Source of the DNA: Paenibacillus sp. LHD-38
GTDB taxonomy: Bacteria > Bacillota > Bacilli > Paenibacillales > Paenibacillaceae
DNA: 64,000 nt
NCBI RefSeq assembly: GCF_031157315.1
Contig: NZ_JAVIFU010000025.1
Location: 34,410 to 98,409 of the forward strand
Reading direction: 5' to 3'
The notes under the pieces are model-generated. The model was not told the origin of the DNA, made no database searches, and worked only from the letters and a program-made list of their open reading frames with translations. Positions within the stretch are counted from its first letter, which is position 1. Each line of letters opens with the position of its first letter. The translations under genes were made by a program, and so were the position numbers. Of the stretch, positions 51,199 through 60,106 are shown piece after piece.

Positions 51199-52449
51199 TT
51201 ATAAAAGCCCATGTAATTGGCTTGCGACCTTCGTATCCGCTACCTTAACGCCGCGTTTCCATACCGTTCGGCGCTCCGGCTTATCGAGAAGAATGTCGCG
51301 CTCGGTCGGTACGGAGAACAGCACCATATCCGCTTCCGAGCCTTCTTGTAGTCCATCGCTGCTTAAACCGAGAGCCCTAGCCGCTCCATTTGTGAGCATG
51401 TGAATCAGCTGACGGGCGTCGGCATCCCCGCCCATATACGAGGTAACTGCAAGCAGCCATGCCGTTTCCAGCGGATCGGCTTTGCCAAAAGGCGTAAATG
51501 GATTGCGCACGTTGTTAACACCGATGACGACATTTACGCCCTTCTCAAGCAGCAGCCCGACCGGCGTAAGTCCGCGGCGCGGTCTCTCCCGGTCTCCCCT
51601 GCCGTTAATGAACAAATCCGTCGCCGGCAGGCTCATAATATGCAGGTTCGCTTCTTTGATCCGGTCCGCAACGGACATCGCGCGCCCATGCTCGAGCGAG
51701 CCAAGCGAAGTCACATGCCCCGCGGAGACCAGCCCCTGCATGCCTGACGCAATCGTTCTATCCGCAATTTCGGCAATGGCTAGCTGCTCGGGATTATCCG
51801 AGAAATCGGCATGGTAATCGATTGGTTTGCCATGCTTCTCCGCCATATCGAACACGAGCTGCAGATGGGCTTGCAAATCCGCATCTTGGTACGTAATGCC
51901 TCCCACCACATCACCGCCAAGGCGCAGCGCTTCTTCCATAAGCTCTGCCGTACCGGGACTTTTGAGAATTCCTTCCTGCGGGAAAACAACGATTTGCAAA
52001 TCAAGCACCGGCCTCACCCGCTCCTTAAGCTCCAGCGCAGCCTCAAAGGCGGAAAGCCCTAGAATCGGATCAACCTCTGCATGGCAGCGCATGTGGGTAA
52101 CGCCGCTGCGAACGGCTTCCCGGATAACAGCAAGCGATCTCGCCTGCATGTCTTCCCTCGTAAAGCCATGCTTCATATCCGCAGTCATTTGAATGGCATC
52201 CTGCAAGGATGCCGCCTCATGCTCCATCCGTGAGAGTAAATAGGCCTTATCGAGATGAATATGTGGCTCCACGAAACCCCGCAGCAGCATACCGCCAGCG
52301 CCATGCTCCATGCGGATCGCATCCGGCGCACTCGCTCCGCCGCTTGGCGCTATATAAGCAATCCTGCCTTGCCTTACGCCAACATCCATGAGCCTCACTT
52401 CATTTTGCAAGCGTACCTTTGTAAGAAGTAAATCGAGCAACAGCCTCAC
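51199..52449 (-). CDS. Cytosine-deaminase-like amidohydrolase (upstream copy)
   Basis: This 416-residue CodA-like metal hydrolase has FVEPHIHLDKAYLLSRMEHE, VTHMRCHAEVDP, IDYHADFSDNPEQ, VSAGHVTSLGS and IGVNNVRNPFTPFGKADPLETAW. The metal-site aspartate of the last block is replaced by NNV, as in some cytosine-deaminase relatives. It is the first gene of the liv operon. Start is GTG 52449 or the TTG three codons later, better spaced from GAGGTGAGG. It and the copy at 45236 bracket the transporter genes. Confidence 0.88.
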   Translation of the reverse strand: MRLLLDLLLTKVRLQNEVRLMDVGVRQGRIAYIAPSGGASAPDAIRMEHGAGGMLLRGFVEPHIHLDKAYLLSRMEHEAASLQDAIQMTADMKHGFTREDMQARSLAVIREAVRSGVTHMRCHAEVDPILGLSAFEAALELKERVRPVLDLQIVVFPQEGILKSPGTAELMEEALRLGGDVVGGITYQDADLQAHLQLVFDMAEKHGKPIDYHADFSDNPEQLAIAEIADRTIASGMQGLVSAGHVTSLGSLEHGRAMSVADRIKEANLHIMSLPATDLFINGRGDRERPRRGLTPVGLLLEKGVNVVIGVNNVRNPFTPFGKADPLETAWLLAVTSYMGGDADARQLIHMLTNGAARALGLSSDGLQEGSEADMVLFSVPTERDILLDKPERRTVWKRGVKVADTKVASQLHGLL

Positions 52450-52695
52450 CTCTGTTTATGCATTGTCATTTGTTCAGCGAGACAAAAAATTCGGTTACGC
52501 CCGCAGTCCCTTATGTAATGTTTATTAACATCGAATCCCTTGAAAGAAGCATAACTTCTTGGGTGCTCACTGTCATTGTTCAATAAGTCCAAAGGTTCAT
52601 ATGACATTTGGATCATTCGTCCAGCATACCCTTTACAACCTTCATATTTGATGTTAGTTTTTATATCATCAATGAAAATGAGAGGATGGACGAGA
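52450..52695. promoter_or_regulatory. Divergent control region between liv operon and pucR-like gene
   Basis: The 246-bp gap separates two divergent units and should carry both promoters and the PucR binding site. No clear palindrome stands out to me; the 52620-52680 stretch is AT-rich. Confidence 0.35.
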
Positions 52696-54378
52696 ATGCT
52701 GCTTGAGCAATTGCTTTCCAACGCCATTTTTTCCAAATCACAAATTATCGCAGGACATAACGGCTTATCACGTTCCGTTCAAACTGTTAACATCATGGAT
52801 GCCCCTGATATCATCCATTTCCTAAGACCTGGCGAGCTTCTGCTTACGAACGGTTACTTTATGAAGGAAAAGTCGGAGACCCTCCTAGAGCTGATGACCA
52901 AAATGGATCAATTGAAATGCTCTGGGCTGGCGGTCAAAACGAAACGTTTTGCGCTTGATATTCCGCAGGAGGTCATAGACGAAGCCAATCGGATCGACTT
53001 TCCGATCATCGAGATTTCTTCCGTAGAGCATTCGCTCGGGGAAATTCTGCAGCGCTCAACCAGTATCATTTTGGATAACAAAAATGATGAATTGCAATAT
53101 TCCCTCACGATTCACAAACAATTTTCCGCGATGATTATGAAAGGAGACGGCATTCCCGAGATTATAACTGCGCTTACGCAGCTGCTAAACTCGCCCATTC
53201 TATTGCTGAGCAGCAAGCTGCAGGTTACCGCACAATCCCAGCACTTCAAGCAGCCGCGGATGCAGCCGCTTATTTCTGCCGCCGAGGCCATGCTGAGTGG
53301 GCTTCCCGCCATACAAGCCGCAGCGCAGCTCTGCTTGCTCGATCCTGCGTTACGCGGCTATCGCTATATGGAGCTGTATCCCATATTCACCTACAGGCAT
53401 GAGGGATATCTCATCGCTTTCCAGCCTAAGCAGGCTGCGTCCAATCAATACGGCTTAACGCTGGAGCAAGCCTCTAATGTCATTGGCATGGAGATGACGA
53501 AGCGGCAGGCGGTAAAGGAACGCTCGCGCCGTTACAAAAATGAGTTTTTCTCCGATTTAATCGACGGTTTTATCGGTTCCGAGCAGGAGGCGCTCCATCG
53601 CGGCAAAAAATACGGCCTTAGGCAGCTGGGAACATGGTTAATGCTGGCCGCACGCAAGGACGAACAAATCGGCGTTCAGGCAGGCATGCCAAAAAACGCT
53701 GCGTCCTTAGCCGACGAGCGTCTTATTTCCGAGCGGGATTTGCAATATGAGCTTATCAAACGCCATTTTTCCACGCTTGGCGAGGTTTTTGTCATGTTTA
53801 CCAAAAATGATTTGTTTGGCATGCTTGTCTTCATTAGGGAAAAGGTATGGGAGGAATCCCAATTTCTGAAGCAGTTGGCTGCGATGACCACCCAGCTGTA
53901 CGAGCAGTCCCAGCTCAGCATCTCGCTTGGCATCGGCAATCCGGTAACGAATGTGCTCGATATCGGACTCTCGTATAACGAGGCAGTCAAAGCGCTGCAA
54001 ATCGGTTATCAAATGAAAAAAACGAGATTTATCCAATCGTATCAGTCGAAGGATATCAGCTATTTGTTCCGGATGATTCCTTACGATGAACTGAAGCAGT
54101 TTTACGAGGAGACGTTCCAGTGTTTCTCTTCCACCGAAGAGAACGAGCAAAAGGAGCTGATGCGCACGCTGAATGTTTATTACGACACGCAGTGTCAGCT
54201 TGTTGAGACATCGAAGCAGCTTTTTGTTCATCGCAATACGGTCATCTATCGGCTTGATAAATGCGAGAAGCTGATGGGCATCAAGCTCAAAGATCCGGCA
54301 GAGAGCCTCCGCTTCCGCATCGCGTTCGCCATCGAGCCGCTCCTGCGGGTTGGAAGAGGTGAAGCGGCTCACCGCTAA
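52696..54378 (+). CDS. pucR: PucR-family transcriptional regulator
   Basis: ATG 52696 (MLLEQLLSNAIFSKSQIIAG) is chosen, with GAGAGG upstream; the frame opens 40 codons earlier without a ribosome site. The 560-residue protein has the N-terminal purine-catabolism sensor domain (GLSRSVQTVNIMDAPDIIHFLRPGELLLTNGYF), a central GGDEF-like domain, and a C-terminal HTH_30 (YYDTQCQLVETSKQLFVHRNTVIYRLDKCEKLMGIKL). PucR proteins control purine or nucleobase catabolism. Divergent placement marks it as the regulator of the liv/amidohydrolase operon. The symbol denotes family. Confidence 0.9.
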   Translation: MLLEQLLSNAIFSKSQIIAGHNGLSRSVQTVNIMDAPDIIHFLRPGELLLTNGYFMKEKSETLLELMTKMDQLKCSGLAVKTKRFALDIPQEVIDEANRIDFPIIEISSVEHSLGEILQRSTSIILDNKNDELQYSLTIHKQFSAMIMKGDGIPEIITALTQLLNSPILLLSSKLQVTAQSQHFKQPRMQPLISAAEAMLSGLPAIQAAAQLCLLDPALRGYRYMELYPIFTYRHEGYLIAFQPKQAASNQYGLTLEQASNVIGMEMTKRQAVKERSRRYKNEFFSDLIDGFIGSEQEALHRGKKYGLRQLGTWLMLAARKDEQIGVQAGMPKNAASLADERLISERDLQYELIKRHFSTLGEVFVMFTKNDLFGMLVFIREKVWEESQFLKQLAAMTTQLYEQSQLSISLGIGNPVTNVLDIGLSYNEAVKALQIGYQMKKTRFIQSYQSKDISYLFRMIPYDELKQFYEETFQCFSSTEENEQKELMRTLNVYYDTQCQLVETSKQLFVHRNTVIYRLDKCEKLMGIKLKDPAESLRFRIAFAIEPLLRVGRGEAAHR

Positions 54379-54455
54379 TACTCATTCGGTGCTTGCGCTT
54401 GCTTGCGAGAATGGGCAGCGTAGGGAGCGCAGGCAGCTCGCTAAAATTTGGCGTA

Positions 54456-55180
54456 CAGTGTAGTTTCTGCAACAGAAACCCTACAATCACGGCTGTGCGC
54501 CAGCTACGCTGCAGAATGTGTAGCAGATTCGGCCTCAATCTCTGTCTCAGCCACATATCTACCCCATTCTATTGCACAAACTGCAGTGTACCTCGAAACT
54601 TTCCCACATTTCTCCCGTTCTGTTGCACAAACTGCAATGTAGACTCATCAATAGCCCCAGTCGCATCAACCCGCCCAATTGCTGTCCCGCATCCACCTCA
54701 TTCCCTTCCACAAACTACAACGCACGCCAAGCTACATACACCCAAATGTTACTCTATTGCTCATACGACACACGGCAGACGAAGCAAGCTTCCTTTATTG
54801 AGCCAACCTTTGTCCTCATCCGCAGCTAGATCAGCTAGACTCATGGCTTACAGTGTAGTTTCTACATCAGAAACCTTCCTTTTACGCAAACACGCCAGCT
54901 ACACTGCAGAAATTGCAGCAGATTCGGCCTCAAACTCTGTCTTAGCCACGTATCTACCCCATTCTATTGTACAAACTGCAGCGTAACCCGAAACTTCCCC
55001 GCTTTCCTCCCGTTCTGTTGCACAAACTGCAATGTAGACTCACGAATAGCCCCAGCCGCAGCAACTAGCCCAACTGCTGCCCCCGCAGACATATTATTCC
55101 CTTCCACAAACTACAACGCATGCCAATCTGCTTCCTAAAGAATGTTACTCTATTGCACAAACTACATTGTAGACCCACCA
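54456..55180. repeat. Family-2 repeat block with a 395-bp-period tandem duplication
   Basis: Two diverged copies of about 290 bp begin at 54456 and 54851 with CAGTGTAGTTTCT, followed in the same order by CGCCAGCTAC, GCAGATTCGGCCTCAA, TATCTACCCCATTCTATTG, TTCTGTTGCACAAACTGCAA and TTCCACAAACTACAACGC. A further CTATTGCACAAACTACATTG lies at 55152. Many units contain GTTTCTGCAACAGAAAC-type hairpins or their complement. No ribosome sites or protein-like composition are seen, so the long open frames here are judged spurious. Confidence 0.75.
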
Positions 55181-55197
55181 GTAACCCAAGCCGCAGC

Positions 55198-55247
55198 AAA
55201 AAAAAGAGACAATTACGAGGTGCAAATTGCCACTCAGAGATTGCCTC
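55198..55247 (-). terminator. Terminator of hxlB
   Basis: GAGGCAAT and ATTGTCTC arms (one G-T pair) with an internal second stem, followed by seven T residues on the minus strand. Confidence 0.65.
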
Positions 55248-55279
55248 TTGAATTCTTCTTGCCTATTTGTAATGATTGA

Positions 55280-55840
55280 TTACTCCAAATTAGCATGATT
55301 GCCGTACATCGCCTTACCGCTCAGCTCCTGCTTCTCCATCAGTCTTAATACAACCGCGTCGCATACGAGCAGCAGCATTTGCTCAAATAACGAGCCCATC
55401 GGCTGGACGGTCGAAGCCTCATGCTCCGATTGCTCTTTCGGCGCTCCCGGCAGCTTTACCACAAAATCCGCCTGTCTCCCGATGGTCGATGCTGGAGCAA
55501 GCGTTAAAGCACCCACCTTCGCTTCAAGGCTCCTCGCCTTTTCTGCCATAGGAATAAGCGATTTCGTCTCGCCCGATCCGGAGCCGATCAGCAGCAAATC
55601 GCCTTTGCCTAAGCTGCGGGTAACCGTCTCACCGACGACATAAACATCGAGTCCAAGATGCATGAGGCGCATCGCGAACGCACGCATCATCAGCCCCGAT
55701 CGGCCGGCTCCAGCTACAAATACGCGGCCGGCTGAGCTGATCGCATCGGCCAAATGCTCCAATTGCTCCTTATCAAGCTGCTCCGCCGCAAACCGCAGCT
55801 CATTCACTATTGTTGAAAGCGCAGGAATGTTCTCCTTCAT
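55280..55840 (-). CDS. hxlB: 6-phospho-3-hexuloisomerase
   Basis: The 186-residue SIS-domain protein has RVFVAGAGRSGLMMRAFAMRLMHLGLDVYVVGETVTRSLGKGDLLLIGSGSGETKSLI and ends with SLFEQMLLLVCDAVVLRLME. It isomerises D-arabino-3-hexulose-6-phosphate to fructose-6-phosphate, the second step of the ribulose monophosphate pathway. It starts 5 bp after hxlA in the same operon. Confidence 0.95.
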   Translation of the reverse strand: MKENIPALSTIVNELRFAAEQLDKEQLEHLADAISSAGRVFVAGAGRSGLMMRAFAMRLMHLGLDVYVVGETVTRSLGKGDLLLIGSGSGETKSLIPMAEKARSLEAKVGALTLAPASTIGRQADFVVKLPGAPKEQSEHEASTVQPMGSLFEQMLLLVCDAVVLRLMEKQELSGKAMYGNHANLE

Positions 55841-55845
55841 CCCGC

Positions 55846-56478
55846 TTACCCTTGTTTGATCAATTGCTGCATCTCGGAAGCCGCAGCTTGAATATCGCCT
55901 TGTCCGGTAATGCCGCCGCCTACAATAATAAGATCAGGGCCCGCTGCGATAACCTCAGGGAGCGTGCTTAGCTTGATCCCGCCGGCAACGGCTACCTTCG
56001 CATTTTTGACAACGGATTTGATCGTACGAAGATCCTCGAAGGAATTTTGGCCTTCTGCTTGAAGATCATAGCCTGTATGTACGCAGACGTAATCGACGCC
56101 GAACGAATCAACCTGCGCAGCGCGTTCTGCTAAGTTTTTCACGGCAATCATATCGACCAAAATTTGTTTCCCTTGTTTTTTGGCCTCTTCCACCGCGCCC
56201 TTGATGCTCGCATCCTCGGCAACGCCAAGAATCGTAACGATATCCGCGCCGGCCTCCGATGCTTTCATAACTTCATAGCCGCCTGCATCCATGATTTTAA
56301 GATCGGCAAGCACAGTCATATTGGGGAAAGCATCCTTCAATGCTTTGACCGCGTGCAGTCCTTCGTTAATAACGATTGGAGTACCAATCTCTACAACATC
56401 TACGTAAGACTCTACTTGCTTCACAACCTCGATTGCTCCCTGTATGTCAACCAAATCCAGCGCTAATTGTAATTTCAT
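55846..56478 (-). CDS. hxlA: 3-hexulose-6-phosphate synthase
   Basis: Start at ATG 56478 (MKLQLALDLVDIQGAIEVVK) behind GAGGAG; 210 residues. The protein has the orotidine-decarboxylase-like barrel with ALDLVD, VLADLKIMDAGGYE, VDYVCVHTGYD and VAVAGGIKLSTLPEV. It condenses formaldehyde with ribulose-5-phosphate to hexulose-6-phosphate. With hxlB it detoxifies formaldehyde or supplies ribulose phosphate. Control by an HxlR-type activator is expected, and a possible site lies upstream at 56550-56590. Confidence 0.95.
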   Translation of the reverse strand: MKLQLALDLVDIQGAIEVVKQVESYVDVVEIGTPIVINEGLHAVKALKDAFPNMTVLADLKIMDAGGYEVMKASEAGADIVTILGVAEDASIKGAVEEAKKQGKQILVDMIAVKNLAERAAQVDSFGVDYVCVHTGYDLQAEGQNSFEDLRTIKSVVKNAKVAVAGGIKLSTLPEVIAAGPDLIIVGGGITGQGDIQAAASEMQQLIKQG

Positions 56479-56549
56479 GTATCCAACACTCCTCATAGGT
56501 TTTGTTTTCCCGACAGCCCCTATTCTAGATCCTCATAGTTAAAAAAAAC

Positions 56550-56590
56550 AGTACGCACTTTTATGGAACGTAGTACCCAAATGGGTACTA
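56550..56590 (-). promoter_or_regulatory. Putative HxlR-type control site of hxlAB
   Basis: CAGTACGCACTTTT (56549-56562) and the palindrome TAGTACCCA-AA-TGGGTACTA (56571-56590) lie about 75-110 bp before hxlA. The promoter below them has only a weak -35, which is usual for an activated promoter. The repeated AGTAC core is consistent with HxlR-family recognition. Confidence 0.45.
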
Positions 56591-56607
56591 TGAGGAGTGC
56601 TGTTGCC

Positions 56608-56940
56608 TTATTCACTCAGCTTTGCAACCCTTTCTTGATGCTGCTCGCCCCACTGCGACATGACGTTCAGCAGCTCTTTTACCGATAAACCATACTCGGT
56701 TAAGGAGTACTCCACCTTAGGGGGCACCTGCACATAAACCTTGCGATCGATGATGGCATCCTCTTCTAGCTCCCGCAGCTGCTGCGTAAGCATTTTTTGG
56801 GTAATGGACGGCATCTCCCGCTTCAGCTCGCCAAATCGATGTGTGCCCTCAGTCAGATGGCAAAGAATGACCGGCTTCCATTTGCCTCCGATTACCTTCA
56901 GGGTTAGTTCTACCGTTTCTTTAAAATGCTGATCTCCCAA
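56608..56940 (-). CDS. HxlR-family transcriptional regulator
   Basis: The 110-residue winged-helix protein reads FKETVELTLKVIGGKWKPVILCHLTEGTHRFGELKREMPSITQKMLTQQLRELEEDAIIDRKVYVQVPPKVEYSLTEYGLSVKELL, the full HxlR pattern. It lacks the N-terminal cysteine of redox-sensing members such as YodB. It is upstream of hxlAB on the same strand and divergent from an SDR gene with a palindrome between, so it could control either or both. Confidence 0.93.
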   Translation of the reverse strand: MGDQHFKETVELTLKVIGGKWKPVILCHLTEGTHRFGELKREMPSITQKMLTQQLRELEEDAIIDRKVYVQVPPKVEYSLTEYGLSVKELLNVMSQWGEQHQERVAKLSE

Positions 56941-56955
56941 AACAAACGACTCCTT

Positions 56956-56974
56956 TAGTATAAAAATGATACTA
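56956..56974. promoter_or_regulatory. Palindrome between the HxlR gene and the SDR gene
   Basis: TAGTAT-AAAAATG-ATACTA, with a further TACTATA close by at 56979, resembles the AT-rich TACTAT-type boxes of HxlR/YodB regulators. It would allow autoregulation and control of the divergent reductase. Confidence 0.5.
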
Positions 56975-57112
56975 TCTTACTATAAAGTTGCTACTTGATT
57001 TTAGTATGGTGTAGCATAATAATTAAATCAACGTATGTAATACTTGGTTAAAAGGATATCATATCGATGTCGCTACATACGAATGCAGAAATTCACAGCT
57101 TACAGAGGAGAG

Positions 57113-57838
57113 ATGAACTTGGAATTAAAAAATAGATCTGCTATTATCACAGGCGCCGGAAAAGGCATCGGCAAAGCTATTGCTGTCGCATTAGCCGCTG
57201 AAGGCGTCAATCTAGGTATTATTGCTCGTACCAGTGCTGATCTGGAATCGCTGCAAGCCTCGCTTGCAAGCACCTATGGTGTAAAGGTTTTCGTTGCATC
57301 CGCGGATATTGCCGTTAAAGCAGAAGTAGACGGAGCTATTGCCGCACTGAAAGATAGCCTTGGCTCCATCGATATCCTCATCAACAATGCCGGAATCGGA
57401 ACGTTCGGCACCCTGCTTGATATGGACCATGAACAGTGGGAGCGCATTATCCAAACGAATGTACTTGGCACCTATTATGTAACGCGCGCCGCACTTCCGA
57501 CCATGCTGGAGCAAAGCAGCGGAAGCATCATTAACATCGCTTCGACGGCAGGCGAGCGCGGCTTTGCAACCGGATCCGCTTACTGCGCATCGAAGTTTGC
57601 GGTGATCGGCATGACCGAGGCGCTTATGCAAGAGGTTCGCAAGTCGAATATCCGAGTTACCGCGCTGACGCCAAGCACTGTCAACACCGAGCTGGCATCG
57701 AATGCCGGCCTCAAAATCGGCGACGAGGATCGCATGATGCAGGCCGAAGATATGGCTGAGCTTGTTCTCGCCGCGTTGAAGCTGCCAGACCGCGTATTTA
57801 TCAAAAGCGCTGGCATTTGGACAACAAATCCGCAATAA
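57113..57838 (+). CDS. Short-chain dehydrogenase/reductase (FabG-like)
   Basis: ATG 57113 (MNLELKNRSAIITGAGKGIG) follows GAGGAGAG; 241 residues. It has the cofactor motif TGAGKGIGKA, NNAGIG, catalytic Ser in NIASTAG and YCASKFA with Tyr and Lys. It is a cytoplasmic NADP-dependent carbonyl reductase; the substrate is not evident. Divergence from the HxlR-type regulator suggests induction by an electrophile or aldehyde. Confidence 0.92.
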   Translation: MNLELKNRSAIITGAGKGIGKAIAVALAAEGVNLGIIARTSADLESLQASLASTYGVKVFVASADIAVKAEVDGAIAALKDSLGSIDILINNAGIGTFGTLLDMDHEQWERIIQTNVLGTYYVTRAALPTMLEQSSGSIINIASTAGERGFATGSAYCASKFAVIGMTEALMQEVRKSNIRVTALTPSTVNTELASNAGLKIGDEDRMMQAEDMAELVLAALKLPDRVFIKSAGIWTTNPQ

Positions 57839-57949
57839 GAGTTTAACTCGCAGCCCCACGCCCTTACCCGGCGTTGGGGTTTTATGTATTGGCCGCTATA
57901 CTGCGGAACAGAGTCTCTGTTCACGCATTTCTCAGGAGGTTAATCTACG

Positions 57950-58963
57950 ATGCCTATTCAGGATATTCCCTTTTCCATACTCGATCTCGCTCCCATTATT
58001 ACCGGCGGGACACCGGCTCAATCCTTCCGCAACACGCTTGATTTGGCCCAGCATGCCGAAAAATGGGGCTATAAGCGTTACTGGGTCGCCGAGCATCATA
58101 ACATGCCCGGCATTGCCAGCTCCGCGACTTCCGTTGTGATTGGCTATGTGGCGGCCGGCACAGAAAAAATCCGCGTCGGCTCAGGCGGCATCATGCTCCC
58201 GAACCACGCTCCGCTCGTTATTGCCGAGCAATTCGGCACGCTCGAGTCGATGTATCCCGGCCGGATCGATCTAGGCCTTGGGAGAGCGCCGGGGTCCGAC
58301 CAGGTTGCAGCCCGTGCGCTGCGGCGCGGCCTTGGCAGCAATGGCGAGGATTTCCCGGAGCAGCTGAACGAGCTGCGCCATTACTTCAATCCAAGCGAGG
58401 AATCCCGAGGCGTTATGCCTAGAGCGGTACCCGGCGAAGGTCTCAATGTCCCAATCTGGCTGCTAGGCTCCAGCGGCTTCAGCGCTCAGCTCGCCGGGCA
58501 TCATGGGCTTCCGTTCGCGTTTGCCAGCCATTTTGCACCGGACTTCCTGCTTCCGGCCTTAAAGCTTTACCGCGATAACTTCCGTCCTTCGGATGTACTC
58601 GCTGAGCCTTATGCCATGGCCGGCCTGAATGTCATTGTCGCAGATTCAGATGAAGCTGCCGCATTTCTCGCTACCTCGCAGGAGCAAGCGTTCCTTAATC
58701 TGATTCGCGGGCGCATGGGACAGTTGAATCCGCCCGTGGACACCATGGACGGAATCTGGAGCGAGCAAGAAAAGATGATGGTGCGCAAGCAGCTCAGCTT
58801 CACGATTACCGGCACGAAAGCAACCGTCAAAGAAAAGCTGAACGCGATCATCGATCAGACAGGCGCTGATGAGTTAATTGTCGTCAGCCAAATCTATGAT
58901 CATTCCGCTCGTCTTCGCTCGTTCGAGCTGCTGGCCGAAATTATTAACGAAGACCGCGCCTAA
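57950..58963 (+). CDS. LLM-class flavin-dependent oxidoreductase
   Basis: The 337-residue protein is of the luciferase-like monooxygenase fold: FSILDLAPIITGGTPAQSFRNTLDLAQHAEKWGYKRYWVAEHHNMPGIASSATSVVIGYVAAGTEKIRVGSGGIMLPNHAPLVIAEQFGTLESMYPGRIDLGLGRAPG. This is the well-known YddN/YwcH-like branch. It probably uses reduced FMN and oxygen; substrate unknown. CAGGAGG precedes the start. A terminator follows inside a family-1 repeat region. Confidence 0.92.
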   Translation: MPIQDIPFSILDLAPIITGGTPAQSFRNTLDLAQHAEKWGYKRYWVAEHHNMPGIASSATSVVIGYVAAGTEKIRVGSGGIMLPNHAPLVIAEQFGTLESMYPGRIDLGLGRAPGSDQVAARALRRGLGSNGEDFPEQLNELRHYFNPSEESRGVMPRAVPGEGLNVPIWLLGSSGFSAQLAGHHGLPFAFASHFAPDFLLPALKLYRDNFRPSDVLAEPYAMAGLNVIVADSDEAAAFLATSQEQAFLNLIRGRMGQLNPPVDTMDGIWSEQEKMMVRKQLSFTITGTKATVKEKLNAIIDQTGADELIVVSQIYDHSARLRSFELLAEIINEDRA

Positions 58964-58982
58964 ACCACAAAACCTTAATCAA

Positions 58983-59040
58983 AGCGTAAACGGCCACCTG
59001 TCCTTTGGCGGCAAAAGCTCGTTTCGCGGAGATATATAAA
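58983..59040 (+). repeat. Dispersed family-1 element, short form (copy E)
   Basis: Bordered by CAA at 58980-58982 and 59041-59043. It reads AGCGTAAACGGCCACCTGTC, CTTTGGCGGCAAAAGCTCGT, TTCGCGGAGATATATAAA. It lacks the AT-rich last 35 bp of the long form. Confidence 0.8.
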
Positions 59041-59041
59041 C

Positions 59042-59084
59042 AAAGGCAGCAGCTAAAGCGTAACCGCCAAAGCTGCTGCCTTTT
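59042..59084 (+). terminator. Terminator of the LLM oxidoreductase gene
   Basis: AAAGGCAGCAGCT and AGCTGCTGCCTTTT pair across a 16-nt loop. It starts immediately at the border of repeat copy E. Confidence 0.85.
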
Positions 59085-59188
59085 CTACGCCCTATCCAAT
59101 GCGACATCTATTTCGTGTGTAGATTTGAACCAATTCAGCAATACTAAGACAAGCATTTTTTAGGAGCGGATCCACATGGGACAAATCT

Positions 59189-59437
59189 TTGCGATTTACG
59201 CCAGGTGGCGCCACCCTTTTTCAAACGATTCATCCGTTCCTGCCCTTCACCTATGCAATCAACATGATGCGGGAGGCGGTCGGCAGTATCATATGGGATA
59301 TTGTGGAACGTGATTTGATCGCTTTGGCGGTGTTTGCAGGCGCCGCGCTTCTGCTCGGGCTTGCGTTGAAAAAATGGATCAACCGTTATACCGCCAAAAT
59401 GCTGGAAAAAGCAAAGCAAAGCGGAATTATTCATTAG
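59189..59437 (+). pseudogene. C-terminal remnant of a YhgE/Pip-family membrane protein
   Basis: The 82-codon frame reads GGATLFQTIHPFLPFTYAIN, MMREAVGSIIWDIVERDLIA and ends KAKQSGIIH, matching the last membrane helices and tail of YhgE/Pip proteins, which are normally 700 or more residues. It has no ribosome site and no upstream part, so it is a deletion remnant. Confidence 0.75.
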
Positions 59438-59521
59438 ATGATCATTTGACTATCTGCCTCTTTCTATGAATAATATTATTAAATAGATAAATAGAATATA
59501 TATTGGCTAGGAGGAAATGAG

Positions 59522-60088
59522 ATGTCCATCGTTCCACGTATTTTGGAGTCTAACAAGCAGTTTGTTGAGGAAAAGCAGTATGAAGCTTATTTGACTGACA
59601 AATTCCCCGATAAGAAAGTCGCTGTTCTAACCTGTATGGATACACGGCTCGTAGAATTGCTGCCCAAAGCCTTGAATTTCAAAAACGGCGATGCCAAGTT
59701 TATCAAAAATGCGGGAGCCATCCTAACACAACCCTTCGGCAGCGCCATGCGCAGCATTCTCGTCGCCGTATATGAGCTGGGCGCACGCGAGGTGTTCGTG
59801 ATCGGCCATCACGGCTGCGGCATGACCAACTTGGATACGGAAGGCTTGGTCGGCAAATTTATTGAGCATGGGATCGACCCGCTCGCCATAGAAACACTGG
59901 AAAGCTCAGGTATCAACATGGATAAATTTTTGAGGGGCTTTGCCAGCCCAGATGAAGGCGTTATGCAAAGCGTCAAATTAATACGCAAGCATCCGCTTTT
60001 TCCAAAGGATATCCCGGTTCACGGTTTCATCATAGATCCCGAAACGGGCGCCTTGGATGTTCTCGTCCAGGATTACCGTGAAGAATAG
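59522..60088 (+). CDS. Beta-class carbonic anhydrase
   Basis: The 188-residue enzyme has zinc ligands C38 (with D40 in TCMDTRL), H96 and C99 in IGHHGCGM. These place it in the short type II beta branch common in Bacillota. It interconverts CO2 and bicarbonate in the cytoplasm. AGGAGG lies just upstream and a strong terminator just downstream, so it is a single-gene unit. Confidence 0.95.
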   Translation: MSIVPRILESNKQFVEEKQYEAYLTDKFPDKKVAVLTCMDTRLVELLPKALNFKNGDAKFIKNAGAILTQPFGSAMRSILVAVYELGAREVFVIGHHGCGMTNLDTEGLVGKFIEHGIDPLAIETLESSGINMDKFLRGFASPDEGVMQSVKLIRKHPLFPKDIPVHGFIIDPETGALDVLVQDYREE

Positions 60089-60106
60089 AAGCTGCGCTTT
60101 CAAAAT

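Noticed and set aside
54393..54986. 197-residue open frame (plus strand) in the repeat block
   Set aside because: It runs through the tandem family-2 repeat, has no ribosome site, and its Cys/Ser/Arg-rich product is the translation of repeat units; similar nonsense appears at 8741-9043.
54456..55180. Possible CRISPR array in the repeat-rich block
   Set aside because: Repeat units vary in length and sequence, spacing is irregular and no cas genes are nearby.
55280..56940. Assigning the HxlR-type protein as the sure activator of hxlAB
   Set aside because: It also has a divergent SDR gene with its own palindrome, and many HxlR-family proteins are unrelated repressors; control of hxlAB stays an inference.
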